Counted from the first letter of the stretch, positions 7,603 through 16,225 are shown. The stretch: DNA of 39,746 nt from Lysobacteraceae bacterium (GCA_028868545.1 JAGWUF010000022.1:1-39746), one strand, 5' to 3'. A program made the numbers and translations. The notes: a model not told the origin generated them from the sequence alone.

Positions 7603-8445
7603 TCAAGTGTTGCCGCGTTCGCGCGCCAGCAGGTCCCGCTTGCGCGCGATGCCCCAGCGGTAGCCGGACAGCCCGCCATCGCTGCGCACCACGCGATGGC
7701 AGGGAATGGCCACCGCCAGCGTGTTGGCCGCGCAGGCCGCCGCCACCGCGCGGCTGGCGGTGGGCATGCCGATGCGCTGTGCCAGTTGCTGGTAGCTGAT
7801 CGTGGTACCGGCCGGAATCTTGCGCAGCGCCTCCCACACGCGCTGCTGGAACGCGGTGCCGCGGATGTCCAGCGGCAGATCCAGGCCAAGGCGCGGAGCC
7901 TCGACGAAGCCCACCACCTGCGCCACCAGCTGCTCGAACGCGGCATCGCCGCCCACCAGCTCCGCGCGCGGGAAGCGATCCTGCAACTCGCGCAGCAAGG
8001 CGTCGGGATCATCGCCCAGTGCAATCGCGCACAAGCCGCGTCCGCTGCGCGCCACCAGCAGCGCGCCCAGCGCGCATTGGGCAAGCGCGAACACGATGCG
8101 CGCATCCACGCCGCCCTTGCGGTATTGCGCCGGCTTCATGCCCAGCAGCGTTTCGGCGCTGTCGTAGAAGCGGCTCGCCGCATTGAAGCCGGCATCGAAC
8201 GCCGCATCCACCACCTTCGCGCCAGGCCGCGCCAGCGCCTCGCGCAGCGCCCGGCCCCGGTGCGCCTGCACGTAAGCCTTGGGCGTGAGCCCGGTGACCG
8301 CCTTGAACACGCGGTGGAAATGCGGCGCGCTGAGGCCGGCGTCACGCGCCAATTCGGCCAGCGCGGGGGGCGCGTCGGCGCGCTCGATCCGCTGGCAGGC
8401 AGCGGCGATCCGGTCAACGTGCGGGCGGGCGGCAGCTTCGTTCAT
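7603..8445 (-). CDS. Ada-like AraC-HTH / O6-methylguanine-DNA methyltransferase fusion without phosphotriester domain
   Basis: A 280-residue protein with an AraC-type helix-turn-helix region (about 25-105, including LAELARDAGLSAPHFHRVFK and a GxxPxxY turn) fused to an MGMT domain. The MGMT part has TAFQQRVWEALRKIPAGTT and the methyl-accepting cysteine C249 in P-C-H-R-V. Such enzymes remove O6-methylguanine by irreversible self-alkylation. E. coli Ada (354 residues) also has an N-terminal zinc domain that senses methylphosphotriesters and switches the protein into an activator. That domain is absent: the HTH begins almost at the start. Regulation through this protein, if any, must work differently. 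It lies 52 bases downstream of alkB on the same strand. Confidence 0.88.
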   Translation of the reverse strand: MNEAAARPHVDRIAAACQRIERADAPPALAELARDAGLSAPHFHRVFKAVTGLTPKAYVQAHRGRALREALARPGAKVVDAAFDAGFNAASRFYDSAETLLGMKPAQYRKGGVDARIVFALAQCALGALLVARSGRGLCAIALGDDPDALLRELQDRFPRAELVGGDAAFEQLVAQVVGFVEAPRLGLDLPLDIRGTAFQQRVWEALRKIPAGTTISYQQLAQRIGMPTASRAVAAACAANTLAVAIPCHRVVRSDGGLSGYRWGIARKRDLLARERGNT

Positions 8446-8497
8446 GGGTGCACTGTAGCCGGCGGGTGGGTGGCCGTCCTCCCGTTTCTTGCGGCCT

Positions 8498-9142
8498 TCA
8501 ACGCACCTTGCGGAAGGTCAGGTTGATGCGCTGCGCACCCAGTTGCGGGTGCCGCCCCGGCATGACCGGCAACACGCCATGGAAGCGCATCCGGTCCACA
8601 CCCCCCCAGACCACCACGTCGCCATGCAGGAGCGGCACCCGCACCGGCTTGTCGCCGCGCGCCAGGCCACCGAACAGGAACGTCGCCGGCAGGCCCAGCG
8701 ACACCGACACGATCGGCGCCACGCGGTCGTCCTCGTCGCGATCCTGATGCAGGCTCAAGCGGGTACCGGGCGCGTAACGGTTGATCAGGCAGGCATCCGG
8801 CACGTAGCCCGCGAAACCCGCGGCGGCGGCGGCCTTGCCCGCCAATTGCAGAAAGCCCTCCGGGAACGCCAGCCACGGCTGTCCGGTCTGCGGGTCGAGC
8901 CGGTCATAGCGATACCCGCGCCGATCGCTGACCCAGCCGAAACCGCCGCAATTGCTCATCGCCACTTGCATCACATGCCCGCCCGGCGTCACCAGATGGC
9001 GCAGCGGCGCGGCGGCGAGGGCCGCATCGATCCCGGCCAGCAGCGCCTCCGCGAACGGCAGCGCGAACCCATGCAGCACGCCGGCCTGCGCGGCCAAGTG
9101 CGTGTGCTGGCCAGCCATCGACGCGGCGAACAGGTCGCTCAC
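8498..9142 (-). CDS. alkB: DNA oxidative demethylase AlkB
   Basis: A 214-residue Fe(II)/2-oxoglutarate dioxygenase, nearly collinear with E. coli AlkB (216). Iron ligands are H132, D134 (SLHQD) and H188 (FHGV); 2-oxoglutarate contacts are R205 and R211 (RINLTFR). The nucleotide-lid region VTPGG and [11 protein letters not shown] are conserved. It repairs 1-methyladenine and 3-methylcytosine in DNA and RNA. A longer frame opens upstream with an alanine-rich stretch, but the GTG at 9142 is chosen because it gives the AlkB N-terminus (VSDLFA) and forms a GTGA overlap with the cyoE stop. This places a repair gene in direct translational contact with a heme biosynthesis gene. Confidence 0.93.
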   Translation of the reverse strand: MSDLFAASMAGQHTHLAAQAGVLHGFALPFAEALLAGIDAALAAAPLRHLVTPGGHVMQVAMSNCGGFGWVSDRRGYRYDRLDPQTGQPWLAFPEGFLQLAGKAAAAAGFAGYVPDACLINRYAPGTRLSLHQDRDEDDRVAPIVSVSLGLPATFLFGGLARGDKPVRVPLLHGDVVVWGGVDRMRFHGVLPVMPGRHPQLGAQRINLTFRKVR

Positions 9143-10068
9143 GGCTGCGGTGCGAACTCCAGCACCGGCGCCGGCTGCAGCAGCGGCAGCAGCCAATGGT
9201 CCAGCAGCAGGAACGCGAACAGTGCCATCAGGTAGACGATGGAATACTTGAAGGTGCGCATCGCGAAGAATTCATCCGGCGGATCCAGCAACTTCCACGC
9301 ATACCAGATGAACACGCCCCCCAGCACCAGTGCGCCGCCGAGATAGAACATGCCGCTCATGCGCGTGGCCCACGGCAGCACCGTCACCACCAGCAGCAGC
9401 ACGGTGTACAGCAGGATCTGCCAGCGTGTGTAGGTCACGCCGTGAGTCACCGGCAGCATCGGCACCAGCGCGCGCGCGTAGTCGGCGCGGCGAAAAATGG
9501 CCAGTGCCCAGAAATGCGGCGGCGTCCACACGAAGATGATCAGCACCAGCAGCAACGCATATTCCCAATCATGCGCCCGCTGCATGCCGGTGACGGTGGC
9601 CCAGCCCAGCAACGGCGGCACCGCACCGGCCAGGCCGCCGATCACGATGTTCTGCGGCGTGGCGCGCTTGAGGAAGCCGGTGTAGATGATCGCGTAACCG
9701 ATCAGCCCGGCGAAGGTCAGCACCGCGCAGACCAGGTTGACCCACAGCACGAGGATCGCCATCGATGCCGCGCCCAGTACGCTGGCGAACACCAGCACCT
9801 GCAGCGGGCGCAGCGTGCCGGTGGCCAACGGGCGTTCGGCGGTGCGCGCCATCAGCTTGTCGATGCGCGAATCCAGCAGATGGTTGATCGCCGCCGCGCT
9901 GGCCGCCGCCAACCAGATGCCCAAGGTGCCGGCCAGCAGGCGTGGCCACGGCCAGGCCTCGCCGGGCTGGATCGCCAGCAACATGCCGATGATCGCGGTG
10001 AACACGATCAGCGCGACGATGCGTGGCTTGGTCACCATCCAGTATTGCGACGCCATGGATACCGCCAT
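9139..10068 (-). CDS. cyoE: Protoheme IX farnesyltransferase (heme O synthase)
   Basis: A 309-residue UbiA-superfamily prenyltransferase with about nine membrane helices. It has the first aspartate-rich motif N-H-L-L-D-S-R-I-D (about 62-70) followed by MARTAERPL, and the KPRIVAL start motif (about 14-20). It adds a farnesyl group to heme b to make heme O, the substrate of CtaA. It may start at the ATG at 10068 or the in-frame ATG at 10056; the first leaves one base between the ctaA stop and its start. The order ctaA-cyoE downstream of the oxidase genes is standard. The name ctaB is equally valid. Confidence 0.95.
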   Translation of the reverse strand: MAVSMASQYWMVTKPRIVALIVFTAIIGMLLAIQPGEAWPWPRLLAGTLGIWLAAASAAAINHLLDSRIDKLMARTAERPLATGTLRPLQVLVFASVLGAASMAILVLWVNLVCAVLTFAGLIGYAIIYTGFLKRATPQNIVIGGLAGAVPPLLGWATVTGMQRAHDWEYALLLVLIIFVWTPPHFWALAIFRRADYARALVPMLPVTHGVTYTRWQILLYTVLLLVVTVLPWATRMSGMFYLGGALVLGGVFIWYAWKLLDPPDEFFAMRTFKYSIVYLMALFAFLLLDHWLLPLLQPAPVLEFAPQP

Positions 10069-10069
10069 C

Positions 10070-11218
10070 TCAGGCCTCCGGCAGGCGCAGCCGCGCCAAC
10101 AAGGTCACCAGCACGAACAACAGCGCGGTGGCTCCGGCGTTGTGCAGCACCGCCACATGCAACGGCAGCGACAGCAGCACATTGGCAATGCCCAGGCCGA
10201 ACTGAGCCAGCAGCAGCGTCCCCAGCAGCAGCCCCCAGCCACGCAGGCCGGGGCTGCGCAGCAGGCGCGCGGCCACCGCCATCAGGTGGCCGAACACCAG
10301 CACCGCCATCAGCCGGTGCGCCAGCTGGATCGCCACCCGCGCCGGGTTGTCGAGGATGCCGCCTTCGTAATCCACGCCGATCCCGCGCCACAGCACGAAA
10401 CCTTCGGCGAAATCATGCTGCGGCCACCACGCCCCCGCACATTTCGGGAATTGCGGCCCGCAGGCCAGTGCCGCGTAATTGGCCGACGTCCAGCCACCCA
10501 ACGCGATCTGCACGGCCAGCAGGCCCAGCCCCAGCCACAGCAGGCGTCGCAACTTGCGCGCATCGCCACTGAACAGCGGAATGTCGGTGGCCCGCCACGC
10601 CATCCAGGCCAGCAAGGCAAAGGTCGTCAAGCCGCCCAGCAGATGCCCCATCACCACGATGGGTTTGAGCAGCCAGGTCACGGTCCACATTCCCAGCAAG
10701 GCCTGGAAGATGATGACCGCCAAGGTCAACGTGGAGATGCGCGCCAGATCCACGTTCGACCAGCGCAGCGCGCCCACCAGCAGCAGGCCTTCGCCCAACA
10801 CCGCCAGCATCGAGGCCGCCGCGTGCTGGCCGCGCATGTACAACGGGATGGCCAGCGCCACCGCCAGTGACGCGCCCAGCACCTGCAGCCAGCCCTGTGG
10901 CCGCTTGCGGGTGGCCAGCAGCGCCAGCACCAGCACCAGCACGCCCAGCGTGCCGGCGATCATGCGATGGAACTGCTCGCGCCATGCCTTGTGCGGCATC
11001 ACCGGACGGATGGCGGTGGCGGCGTGATCGGTGATTTGCGCGGCATCGGTGGGCCAGGCCACCTTGCCGTAGCAGGTGGGCCAGTCCGGGCAGCTCAGGC
11101 CCGCATTGGACAGGCGCACGAACGCGCCGAACACGATCACGCAGGCGGCAAATGCCACCGCCAGCCAGGCGATGCGGTGGAAGTGGCGGAACAGCGGGGC
11201 GCGCAGGGTCGTGGACAT
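10070..11218 (-). CDS. ctaA: Heme A synthase (COX15/CtaA family)
   Basis: A 382-residue membrane protein of the COX15/CtaA family with about eight helices in two four-helix halves. Conserved histidines occur in [10 protein letters not shown] (first half) and [12 protein letters not shown] (second half), fitting the heme-binding pairs of the family. The N-terminal [20 protein letters not shown] segment is a family hallmark with an extracytoplasmic cysteine pair. It oxidises the C8 methyl of heme O to a formyl group, giving heme A for the aa3 oxidase. The ATG at 11218 is preferred over the longer frame because [20 protein letters not shown] puts a basic stretch directly before helix one. The next gene, cyoE, follows after one base. 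Confidence 0.95.
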   Translation of the reverse strand: MSTTLRAPLFRHFHRIAWLAVAFAACVIVFGAFVRLSNAGLSCPDWPTCYGKVAWPTDAAQITDHAATAIRPVMPHKAWREQFHRMIAGTLGVLVLVLALLATRKRPQGWLQVLGASLAVALAIPLYMRGQHAAASMLAVLGEGLLLVGALRWSNVDLARISTLTLAVIIFQALLGMWTVTWLLKPIVVMGHLLGGLTTFALLAWMAWRATDIPLFSGDARKLRRLLWLGLGLLAVQIALGGWTSANYAALACGPQFPKCAGAWWPQHDFAEGFVLWRGIGVDYEGGILDNPARVAIQLAHRLMAVLVFGHLMAVAARLLRSPGLRGWGLLLGTLLLAQFGLGIANVLLSLPLHVAVLHNAGATALLFVLVTLLARLRLPEA

Positions 11219-11231
11219 CGGCAGGAAGACT

Positions 11232-11819
11232 TCAATTGACTTTGAGCAGGCGTGCAAGATCGGTGCGCAGGTCACCGGGATCGAATCCCGGGGCGTAGCG
11301 CAACACCACGAAACCGTTGGGATCGATCAGCCAGACCGTATCATCTTCCGGTCCCGGGTCCTTGCCCGCCGGCAATCCGGCACGCAAGCCGGCATCCACC
11401 CGCAGCAGATGCACTTCACGCAAGCCGGTCAGCGGCACCGGCGCGGTTCCGCCCCACAGTACATGCACGCGGTCGGCCTCGCGCCCCATCAGGCGCCAGA
11501 CCTTGTCCAGGTTTTCCAGCAGTTGCAGGCACTGGCCGCGGCGCGCGCCATCGCAATCACCCGGCAAGGCCACGATCCGCCAGGTGCGCGGGCTGTCCTG
11601 CCAGCGGTACACGCTGCCATCGGCCAGCGTCGGCGAGTAGCGGCGCAGATCGCCATAGGGTTGCAGCATCTCGCCCTTGTTCTTCATGCCATGCGGGCGC
11701 CAGCCGGAGAAACGCAATACCCCCGCTGCCAGCATGCCGCCGAAGAACAGCACCAGCACGATCAACAGGACGCTGCGATTGCGGCGCAATGCGCCCGGGT
11801 TTGCATTCATTCCACTCAT
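11232..11819 (-). CDS. Membrane-anchored thioredoxin-like protein of the cox cluster
   Basis: A 195-residue protein with one N-terminal membrane helix (about 18-37, SVLLIVLVLFFGGMLAAGVL) after a basic stretch, and a periplasmic domain ending in VWLIDPNGFVVLRYAPGFDP, which looks like the last strands of a SCO/thioredoxin fold. The SCO copper motif C-x-x-x-C is absent; the only close pair is C-x7-C in GDCDGARRGQC. A hypothetical protein in the same place (between SURF1 and COX15) is known in Pseudomonas oxidase clusters, so a role in oxidase assembly is likely but unproven. The ATG at 11819 overlaps the SURF1 stop (ATGA); a second ATG at 11810 is possible. Confidence 0.75.
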   Translation of the reverse strand: MSGMNANPGALRRNRSVLLIVLVLFFGGMLAAGVLRFSGWRPHGMKNKGEMLQPYGDLRRYSPTLADGSVYRWQDSPRTWRIVALPGDCDGARRGQCLQLLENLDKVWRLMGREADRVHVLWGGTAPVPLTGLREVHLLRVDAGLRAGLPAGKDPGPEDDTVWLIDPNGFVVLRYAPGFDPGDLRTDLARLLKVN

Positions 11820-12568
11820 TTGCGCGTCTTTCTCAACGTCAATACCAGGGCCACGACCAGTACCGTGATCGCCAGCCCGAACCATTGCACCGCATACCCC
11901 AGATGCCGCTCGGGCGTCAGCGTATTGGGCAGGATCTCCAGGTCACGCTCGCCCGGTGCCAGCATCACCCCGGTATCGCCCTGCCGGCGCACCGGATCCA
12001 GCCGCAACACCCTCGGTGCGATGCCGGATGGCAGATGCAGCGTGCGGGCGATCCCGGCAAGATCCATGCGTGCCATCAGCCACCGGCCTTCCCCCTGGCG
12101 CGCCAGGGCGGCACCGTGGATCAAGCCTTCGGCAGGCGGCGGGGCCAGCAGACCGCGTACGTCCTGCATGCCTCGCACCGGGCAGCCGAACACCGGCAAG
12201 ACCCGCCTGCCCGCCAGTGGCCACCAGCCGGCATCCACCAGCACCGCCTGCGTGCCCACCTCCGGCAACAGCAAGCAATACATGCGCACGCCCACGCGCC
12301 CGTTGCGCTGCTGGTTGTCCAGCCACAGCGTGACATCGGCCAATGCCCCCTGTCCGCTGGCCCAGTCGTACCCCTGCGCACGTCGGCGATCCGACGCCAG
12401 CAGCAAGGGCTGCGGGTGGGCGTGATCCAGCGCCTTGTCTGCGGCGGCCAGCATCGCCTGCTTTTCGTGCATACGCGCCAGTTGCCAGTGCCCCAGAAAG
12501 GCGAAGCCCGCCGCCAGCAGCAAGGCCAGCAACCACCACAGCAGCAACCGATGCATGCGCGTGCTCAT
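11816..12568 (-). CDS. SURF1-family cytochrome oxidase assembly protein
   Basis: A 250-residue SURF1/Shy1 protein with the family topology. An N-terminal helix (about 8-25) is followed by LGHWQLARMHEK, a periplasmic domain with VLVDAGWWPLAG, and a C-terminal helix (about 222-243) starting at RHLGYAVQWFGLA. SURF1 homologues bind heme A and help insert it into subunit I of aa3-type oxidases. Two starts are possible, at 12568 and 12556. It is divergent from the small DUF2909 gene, with 64 bases between, and heads the downstream part of the assembly genes (thioredoxin-like protein, ctaA, cyoE). Confidence 0.92.
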   Translation of the reverse strand: MSTRMHRLLLWWLLALLLAAGFAFLGHWQLARMHEKQAMLAAADKALDHAHPQPLLLASDRRRAQGYDWASGQGALADVTLWLDNQQRNGRVGVRMYCLLLPEVGTQAVLVDAGWWPLAGRRVLPVFGCPVRGMQDVRGLLAPPPAEGLIHGAALARQGEGRWLMARMDLAGIARTLHLPSGIAPRVLRLDPVRRQGDTGVMLAPGERDLEILPNTLTPERHLGYAVQWFGLAITVLVVALVLTLRKTRK

Positions 12569-12632
12569 TGCAACGTATTATCCAACACCATCGCTGCGAA
12601 CTCTCCGCAGCGCCATCCGCCCGAGACGCGCC

Positions 12633-12860
12633 ATGACCGAATCATTGAAAATCCTGCTCATCGTCGGCTTTCTGATCCTCATCCTGTGGAACCTCGGTGC
12701 CGGCCTGTATTACATGCTGGTGGACAAGGGCCAGACCAAGCGCACGGTGAATTCATTGACCAAGCGCATTGCACTGAGCATCGCCCTGATCCTGTTCGTG
12801 GCGTTGGCGATCAAGCTGGGCTGGATCACCCCGCATGGCGTCGGCCGCGCACCCGGCTGA
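12633..12860 (+). CDS. Twin transmembrane DUF2909 protein, inverted in the cox cluster
   Basis: A 75-residue protein with two membrane helices (about 5-28 and 47-64) joined by a basic loop (DKGQTKRTVNSLTKR). This is the twin-transmembrane DUF2909 family usually found beside cox genes in proteobacteria, where its role is unknown but presumed to be in oxidase assembly. Unusually it lies on the plus strand, between coxC and SURF1, which both read leftward. The TATTAT at 12576-12581 might be its -10 box, but no -35 box is convincing. A symmetrical terminator separates it from the coxC 3' end. The start at 12633 gives the family N-terminus (MTESLKILL); an upstream open frame is not used. Confidence 0.85.
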   Translation: MTESLKILLIVGFLILILWNLGAGLYYMLVDKGQTKRTVNSLTKRIALSIALILFVALAIKLGWITPHGVGRAPG

Positions 12861-12910
12861 CGCCATCGACAGCGCGCATCCGCCGCAGCGTCAGCGGCCG
12901 CAGGACGCAC

Positions 12911-12933
12911 AAAGGCCGGCATCGCCGGCCTTT
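12911..12933. terminator. Bidirectional intrinsic terminator between DUF2909 gene and coxC
   Basis: AAAGGCCGGC (12911-12920) and GCCGGCCTTT (12924-12933) form a perfect 10-base inverted repeat with an ATC loop between two convergent genes. The flanking A and T runs are only three bases, so it may be moderate in strength, but it serves both directions. Confidence 0.8.
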
Positions 12934-12954
12934 GTCTTGCTTGGATGGTGCCGC

Positions 12955-13845
12955 TTACAGCACGTACACGAACAGGAACAGCCCCAGCCACACCACGTCC
13001 ACGAAATGCCAGTACCACGCCACCGCTTCGAACGCGAAGTGGTTGTCGCGGCTGAAGTGACCCTTGGCGCAGCGCAGCCACATCACCGCCAGCATGATCG
13101 TGCCCAGGGTGACGTGCGCGCCGTGGAAACCGGTCAGCATGAAGAAGGTGGAGCCGTAGATGCCCGAACCCAGGGTCAGGTTGAGGCTGTGATAGGCATG
13201 GATGTATTCGGTGGCCTGGAAATACAGGAACAGGCAGCCCAGCAGCACGGTGAGCCCGAGGAACAGCAGCAGCGCGCCGCGCTTGGCTTCCTTCAGGGCG
13301 TGATGGGCAATCGTGACGGTGACGCCGGAAGACAGCAGGATCAAAGTGTTCAGCAGCGGCAAGCCCCAGGCCGGCACGGTCTGGTAGCTGCCACCGATAT
13401 TGGCCGGACCATTGCTGGGCCAGCCGGCACTGAAGCCGGGCCAAAGCAACTCATTGGTCACCACCCCATGGCCCTCGCCGTTCAACCACGGCATCGCGAA
13501 CTGGCGCGCATAGAACAAGGCGCCGAAGAACGCGGCGAAGAACATCACCTCGGAGAAGATGAACCACACCATCCCCATCCGGAACGACACGTCCACCTGC
13601 TTGTTGTAATGCCCGGCCAGCGATTCGCGGATCACGTCGCCGAACCATTTGAACAGCACCGCCAGCAGGCTGGCCAGGCCGATGAAAAACACCGTGCGCC
13701 CCCAGCTGACTTCATTCAGCCAGCAGGCAAAACCCACCATCGTGGTGAACAGGGCCACCGAGGCGAACACCGGCCATTTGCTGCCGTGGGGAACGAAATA
13801 GGCGTCCTGGTCGTGGCTGCCGGTTGCGGCGTGTGCATTGGCCAT
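12955..13845 (-). CDS. ctaE: Cytochrome c oxidase subunit III
   Basis: A 296-residue subunit III with about seven helices. Recognisable stretches are MGMVWFIFSEVMFFAAFFGALFY, QATEYIHA, GSTFFMLTGFHGAHVTLGT and the C-terminal FEAVAWYWHFVDVVWLGLFL. Subunit III stabilises the active site of aa3 oxidase and supports proton uptake; the glutamate in FSEVMFF is the conserved lipid/proton-related residue. The ATG at 13845 is chosen because MANAHAATGSHDQDAYFVPH is the normal start; a longer frame upstream runs into the ctaG spacer. The gene follows ctaG by 28 bases and ends before a bidirectional terminator, so the structural-gene transcript may stop here. Confidence 0.96.
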   Translation of the reverse strand: MANAHAATGSHDQDAYFVPHGSKWPVFASVALFTTMVGFACWLNEVSWGRTVFFIGLASLLAVLFKWFGDVIRESLAGHYNKQVDVSFRMGMVWFIFSEVMFFAAFFGALFYARQFAMPWLNGEGHGVVTNELLWPGFSAGWPSNGPANIGGSYQTVPAWGLPLLNTLILLSSGVTVTIAHHALKEAKRGALLLFLGLTVLLGCLFLYFQATEYIHAYHSLNLTLGSGIYGSTFFMLTGFHGAHVTLGTIMLAVMWLRCAKGHFSRDNHFAFEAVAWYWHFVDVVWLGLFLFVYVL

Positions 13846-13873
13846 GGTGGTTTTCCGAAGAGAGCGGGTGAGG

Positions 13874-14449
13874 TCAGGGGGCGGCGCGAACCGCTCCGGC
13901 TTGGCCATGCGGCGACGCAAGTGCGGCGGTCATGGCTTCGTTCTTGAAGAAGGTGTAGGACAGGGTGAGGGTTTTCACCCCGGCCGGGAGTGCCGGGTCG
14001 ATGATGAAACGCACCGGCATGTCGCGCGATTCGCCGGCGGCCAGCGTCTGCGCGGTGAAGCAGAAACATTCGGTCTTGTTGAAATAACCCGAGGCCCGGG
14101 CCGGGGCCACCGACGGCACGGCACTGCCGACGATGGCGCGTTCGGCAACATTGCGGGCGAAGAACAGGGCCTGGTACTGCCGCCCCACCTGCACCTGCAT
14201 GCTGCGCTGCTCGGGTGCGAACTTCCACGGCAGCTTGGAGTTCACCGCGCCATCGAACTGCACGGTGACCCAGCGCGCATTGGCATCGACCTTGCCGGCA
14301 CCGGCTGCCACCGGGCCCTGCTCCAGCCGGATCCCGAACACCTTTTCGCAGGCGATGCGATACAAGGGCACCAGCGAAAAGGTGAAGCCGAAAGCGAGCG
14401 CCACCACGCCGATCATCTTCCACACCCCCAGCTCGCGAATACCCGCCAT
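13874..14449 (-). CDS. ctaG: Cytochrome c oxidase copper chaperone CtaG (Cox11)
   Basis: A 191-residue Cox11/CtaG protein. A single N-terminal helix (about 11-30) anchors a periplasmic domain carrying the copper-binding C128-F-C130-F motif in NKTECFCFTAQ. It delivers Cu(I) to the CuB site of subunit I. The ATG at 14449 is the first start in a sensible place; upstream in-frame codons overlap the small assembly gene. It lies five bases after that gene's stop. The C-terminal YTFFKNEA segment is family-typical, followed by a short alanine-rich tail. Confidence 0.95.
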   Translation of the reverse strand: MAGIRELGVWKMIGVVALAFGFTFSLVPLYRIACEKVFGIRLEQGPVAAGAGKVDANARWVTVQFDGAVNSKLPWKFAPEQRSMQVQVGRQYQALFFARNVAERAIVGSAVPSVAPARASGYFNKTECFCFTAQTLAAGESRDMPVRFIIDPALPAGVKTLTLSYTFFKNEAMTAALASPHGQAGAVRAAP

Positions 14450-14454
14450 GCCTT

Positions 14455-14595
14455 TCAGTGCCCCAACGCGCTGGAAAGAATGAAACCGGCGTAGACCGCC
14501 AGCGCGATGCCGGCGAAGAGCCACGCCGTGCGCCGCGCGCGCTTGCGGCGCGCATCAACGGCATCGGGATTGCTGGAGGGCGGTTGCGTGGTCAT
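14455..14595 (-). CDS. Cytochrome oxidase small assembly protein, 46 residues
   Basis: A short gene between coxA and ctaG. The product is MTTQPPSSNPDAVDARRKRA followed by RRTAWLF and one membrane helix (about residues 24-42, ending AGFILSSALGH). A polar N-terminus with a strongly basic patch before one helix implies N-in topology. Small single-helix proteins in exactly this slot are annotated in proteobacteria as cytochrome oxidase small assembly protein; the function is not well defined. The stop is five bases before ctaG, and the start is eight bases after the coxA stop, so it fits the operon tightly. The codon usage looks like that of its neighbours. Confidence 0.82.
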   Translation of the reverse strand: MTTQPPSSNPDAVDARRKRARRTAWLFAGIALAVYAGFILSSALGH

Positions 14596-14602
14596 GGCCG
14601 GG

Positions 14603-16225
14603 TCAGTGATGCACGTCGCCATGTGCCAGATCCCCTTCGCGGATCACCGGCGGGGTTTCGAAGGTGTGGTGCGGGGCCGGCGACGGCACCGTCCACTCCA
14701 GGCCCCTGGCGCCTTCCCACGCCCGCGCCTCGGCCTTTGCGCCATGTTTCTTCGAATGCAGCAGCAGGAATGCCATGAAGAACGGCGTGACGAACATGCC
14801 GAACGCGCCGATCGAGCTGACCAGATTCCAGTCGGCGAACACCACGTTGTAGTCCGGGATGCGGCGCGGCATGCCGGCCAAGCCCAGGAAATGCTGCGGG
14901 AAAAACAGCACGTTGACGAACACGATCGTCCACCAGAAATGGATCTTGGCCAGGGTTTCGTTGTACATGCGGCCGGTCCACTTCGGCCACCAGTAGTAGA
15001 TGGCGGCGATGATCGCGAACAGTGCGCCGGTCACCAGCACGTAGTGGAAATGCGCCACCACGAAGTAGGTGTCGTGGTACTGGAAGTCGGCCGGCACCAC
15101 CGCCACCATCAGCCCCGAGAAGCCGCCGATGGTGAACAGCACCACGAACGAGATCGCCCACAGCATCGGCGCCTCGAAGGTGAGCGAACCGCGCCACATG
15201 GTGGTGACCCAGTTGAACACCTTCACCCCGGTCGGAATCGAGATCAGCATGGTGGCGAACATGAAGTACAGCTCGCCGCCCAGCGGCATGCCGACCACGA
15301 ACATGTGGTGCGCCCACACGATGAACGACAGGAACGCGATCGCCGCGGTGGCATACACCATCGCCTGGTAGCCGAACAGCGGCTTGCGGCTGAAGGTGGG
15401 AATGATCTCCGACACGATCCCGAACGCCGGCAGGATCATGATGTAGACCTCGGGGTGGCCGAAGAACCAGAAGATGTGCTGGTACATCACCGGGTCACCG
15501 CCGCCGGCCGCATTGAAGAAGCTGGTGGCGAAGAAGCGATCGGTCAGCAGCATGGTCACCGCGCCGGCCAGCACCGGCATCACCGCGATCAGCAGGAACG
15601 CGGTGATCAGCCAGGTCCAGCAGAAGATCGGCATCTTCAGCAGATCCATGCCCGGCGCGCGCATGTTGAGCACGGTGGCGATGATGTTGATCGCGCCCAT
15701 GATCGAGCTGATGCCCATCATGTGGATGGCGAAGATCGCGAATGCCAGGTTGCTGCCGCCCTGCAGTGACAGCGGTGGATACATCGTCCAGCCGCCGCCG
15801 GGCGCGCCGCCCGGCAGGAAGAAGGTCAGCAGCAGCAGCGTGAACGCGAACGGCATGATCCAGAACGACCAGTTGTTCATGCGCGGCAGCGCCATGTCGG
15901 GCGCACCGATCTGCAGCGGAATCATCCAGTTCGCCAGGCCCACGAAGGCCGGCATGATCGCGCCGAAGATCATCACCAGCGCGTGCATGGTGGTGAGCTG
16001 GTTGAAGAACTCCGGCTTCATGTATTGCAGGCCCGGCTGCATCAGTTCGGCACGGATCATGACCGACAGCGTCGCGCCCACGATCACCATGACGAAGGCG
16101 AACACCAGGTACAGCGTGCCGATGTCCTTGTGATTGGTGGAGAACAGCCAGCGCTCGACGAAGCCCTGCTTGTGATGGCCGTGTGCGTCATGGTGACCGA
16201 CGGTTTCGGGATGGGTGGCAGACAT
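14603..16225 (-). CDS. ctaD: Cytochrome c oxidase subunit I (aa3 type)
   Basis: A 540-residue heme-copper oxidase subunit I with about twelve helices. It has the heme a ligand region in TTMHALVMIF, the CuB/D-channel signature WFFGHPEVYIMILPAFG, the K-channel part around PTGVKVFNW, and VVAHFHYVLVTG with the histidines binding heme a3 and low-spin heme. The glutamate of GHPEV marks an A1-type oxidase. It reduces oxygen to water and pumps protons. The frame stays open well upstream, but the ATG at 16225 gives the histidine-rich cytoplasmic N-terminus MSATHPETVGHHDAHGHHKQ. It follows coxB by 29 bases. Confidence 0.97.
   Translation of the reverse strand: MSATHPETVGHHDAHGHHKQGFVERWLFSTNHKDIGTLYLVFAFVMVIVGATLSVMIRAELMQPGLQYMKPEFFNQLTTMHALVMIFGAIMPAFVGLANWMIPLQIGAPDMALPRMNNWSFWIMPFAFTLLLLTFFLPGGAPGGGWTMYPPLSLQGGSNLAFAIFAIHMMGISSIMGAINIIATVLNMRAPGMDLLKMPIFCWTWLITAFLLIAVMPVLAGAVTMLLTDRFFATSFFNAAGGGDPVMYQHIFWFFGHPEVYIMILPAFGIVSEIIPTFSRKPLFGYQAMVYATAAIAFLSFIVWAHHMFVVGMPLGGELYFMFATMLISIPTGVKVFNWVTTMWRGSLTFEAPMLWAISFVVLFTIGGFSGLMVAVVPADFQYHDTYFVVAHFHYVLVTGALFAIIAAIYYWWPKWTGRMYNETLAKIHFWWTIVFVNVLFFPQHFLGLAGMPRRIPDYNVVFADWNLVSSIGAFGMFVTPFFMAFLLLHSKKHGAKAEARAWEGARGLEWTVPSPAPHHTFETPPVIREGDLAHGDVHH

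Noticed and set aside
4860-8105. A 1081-codon open frame on the minus strand opposite yqeY, the GNAT gene and dnaG
   Set aside because: High GC content keeps antisense frames open. The predicted protein is Arg/Ala/Gln-rich with no recognisable domain, while the plus strand encodes clear conserved proteins.
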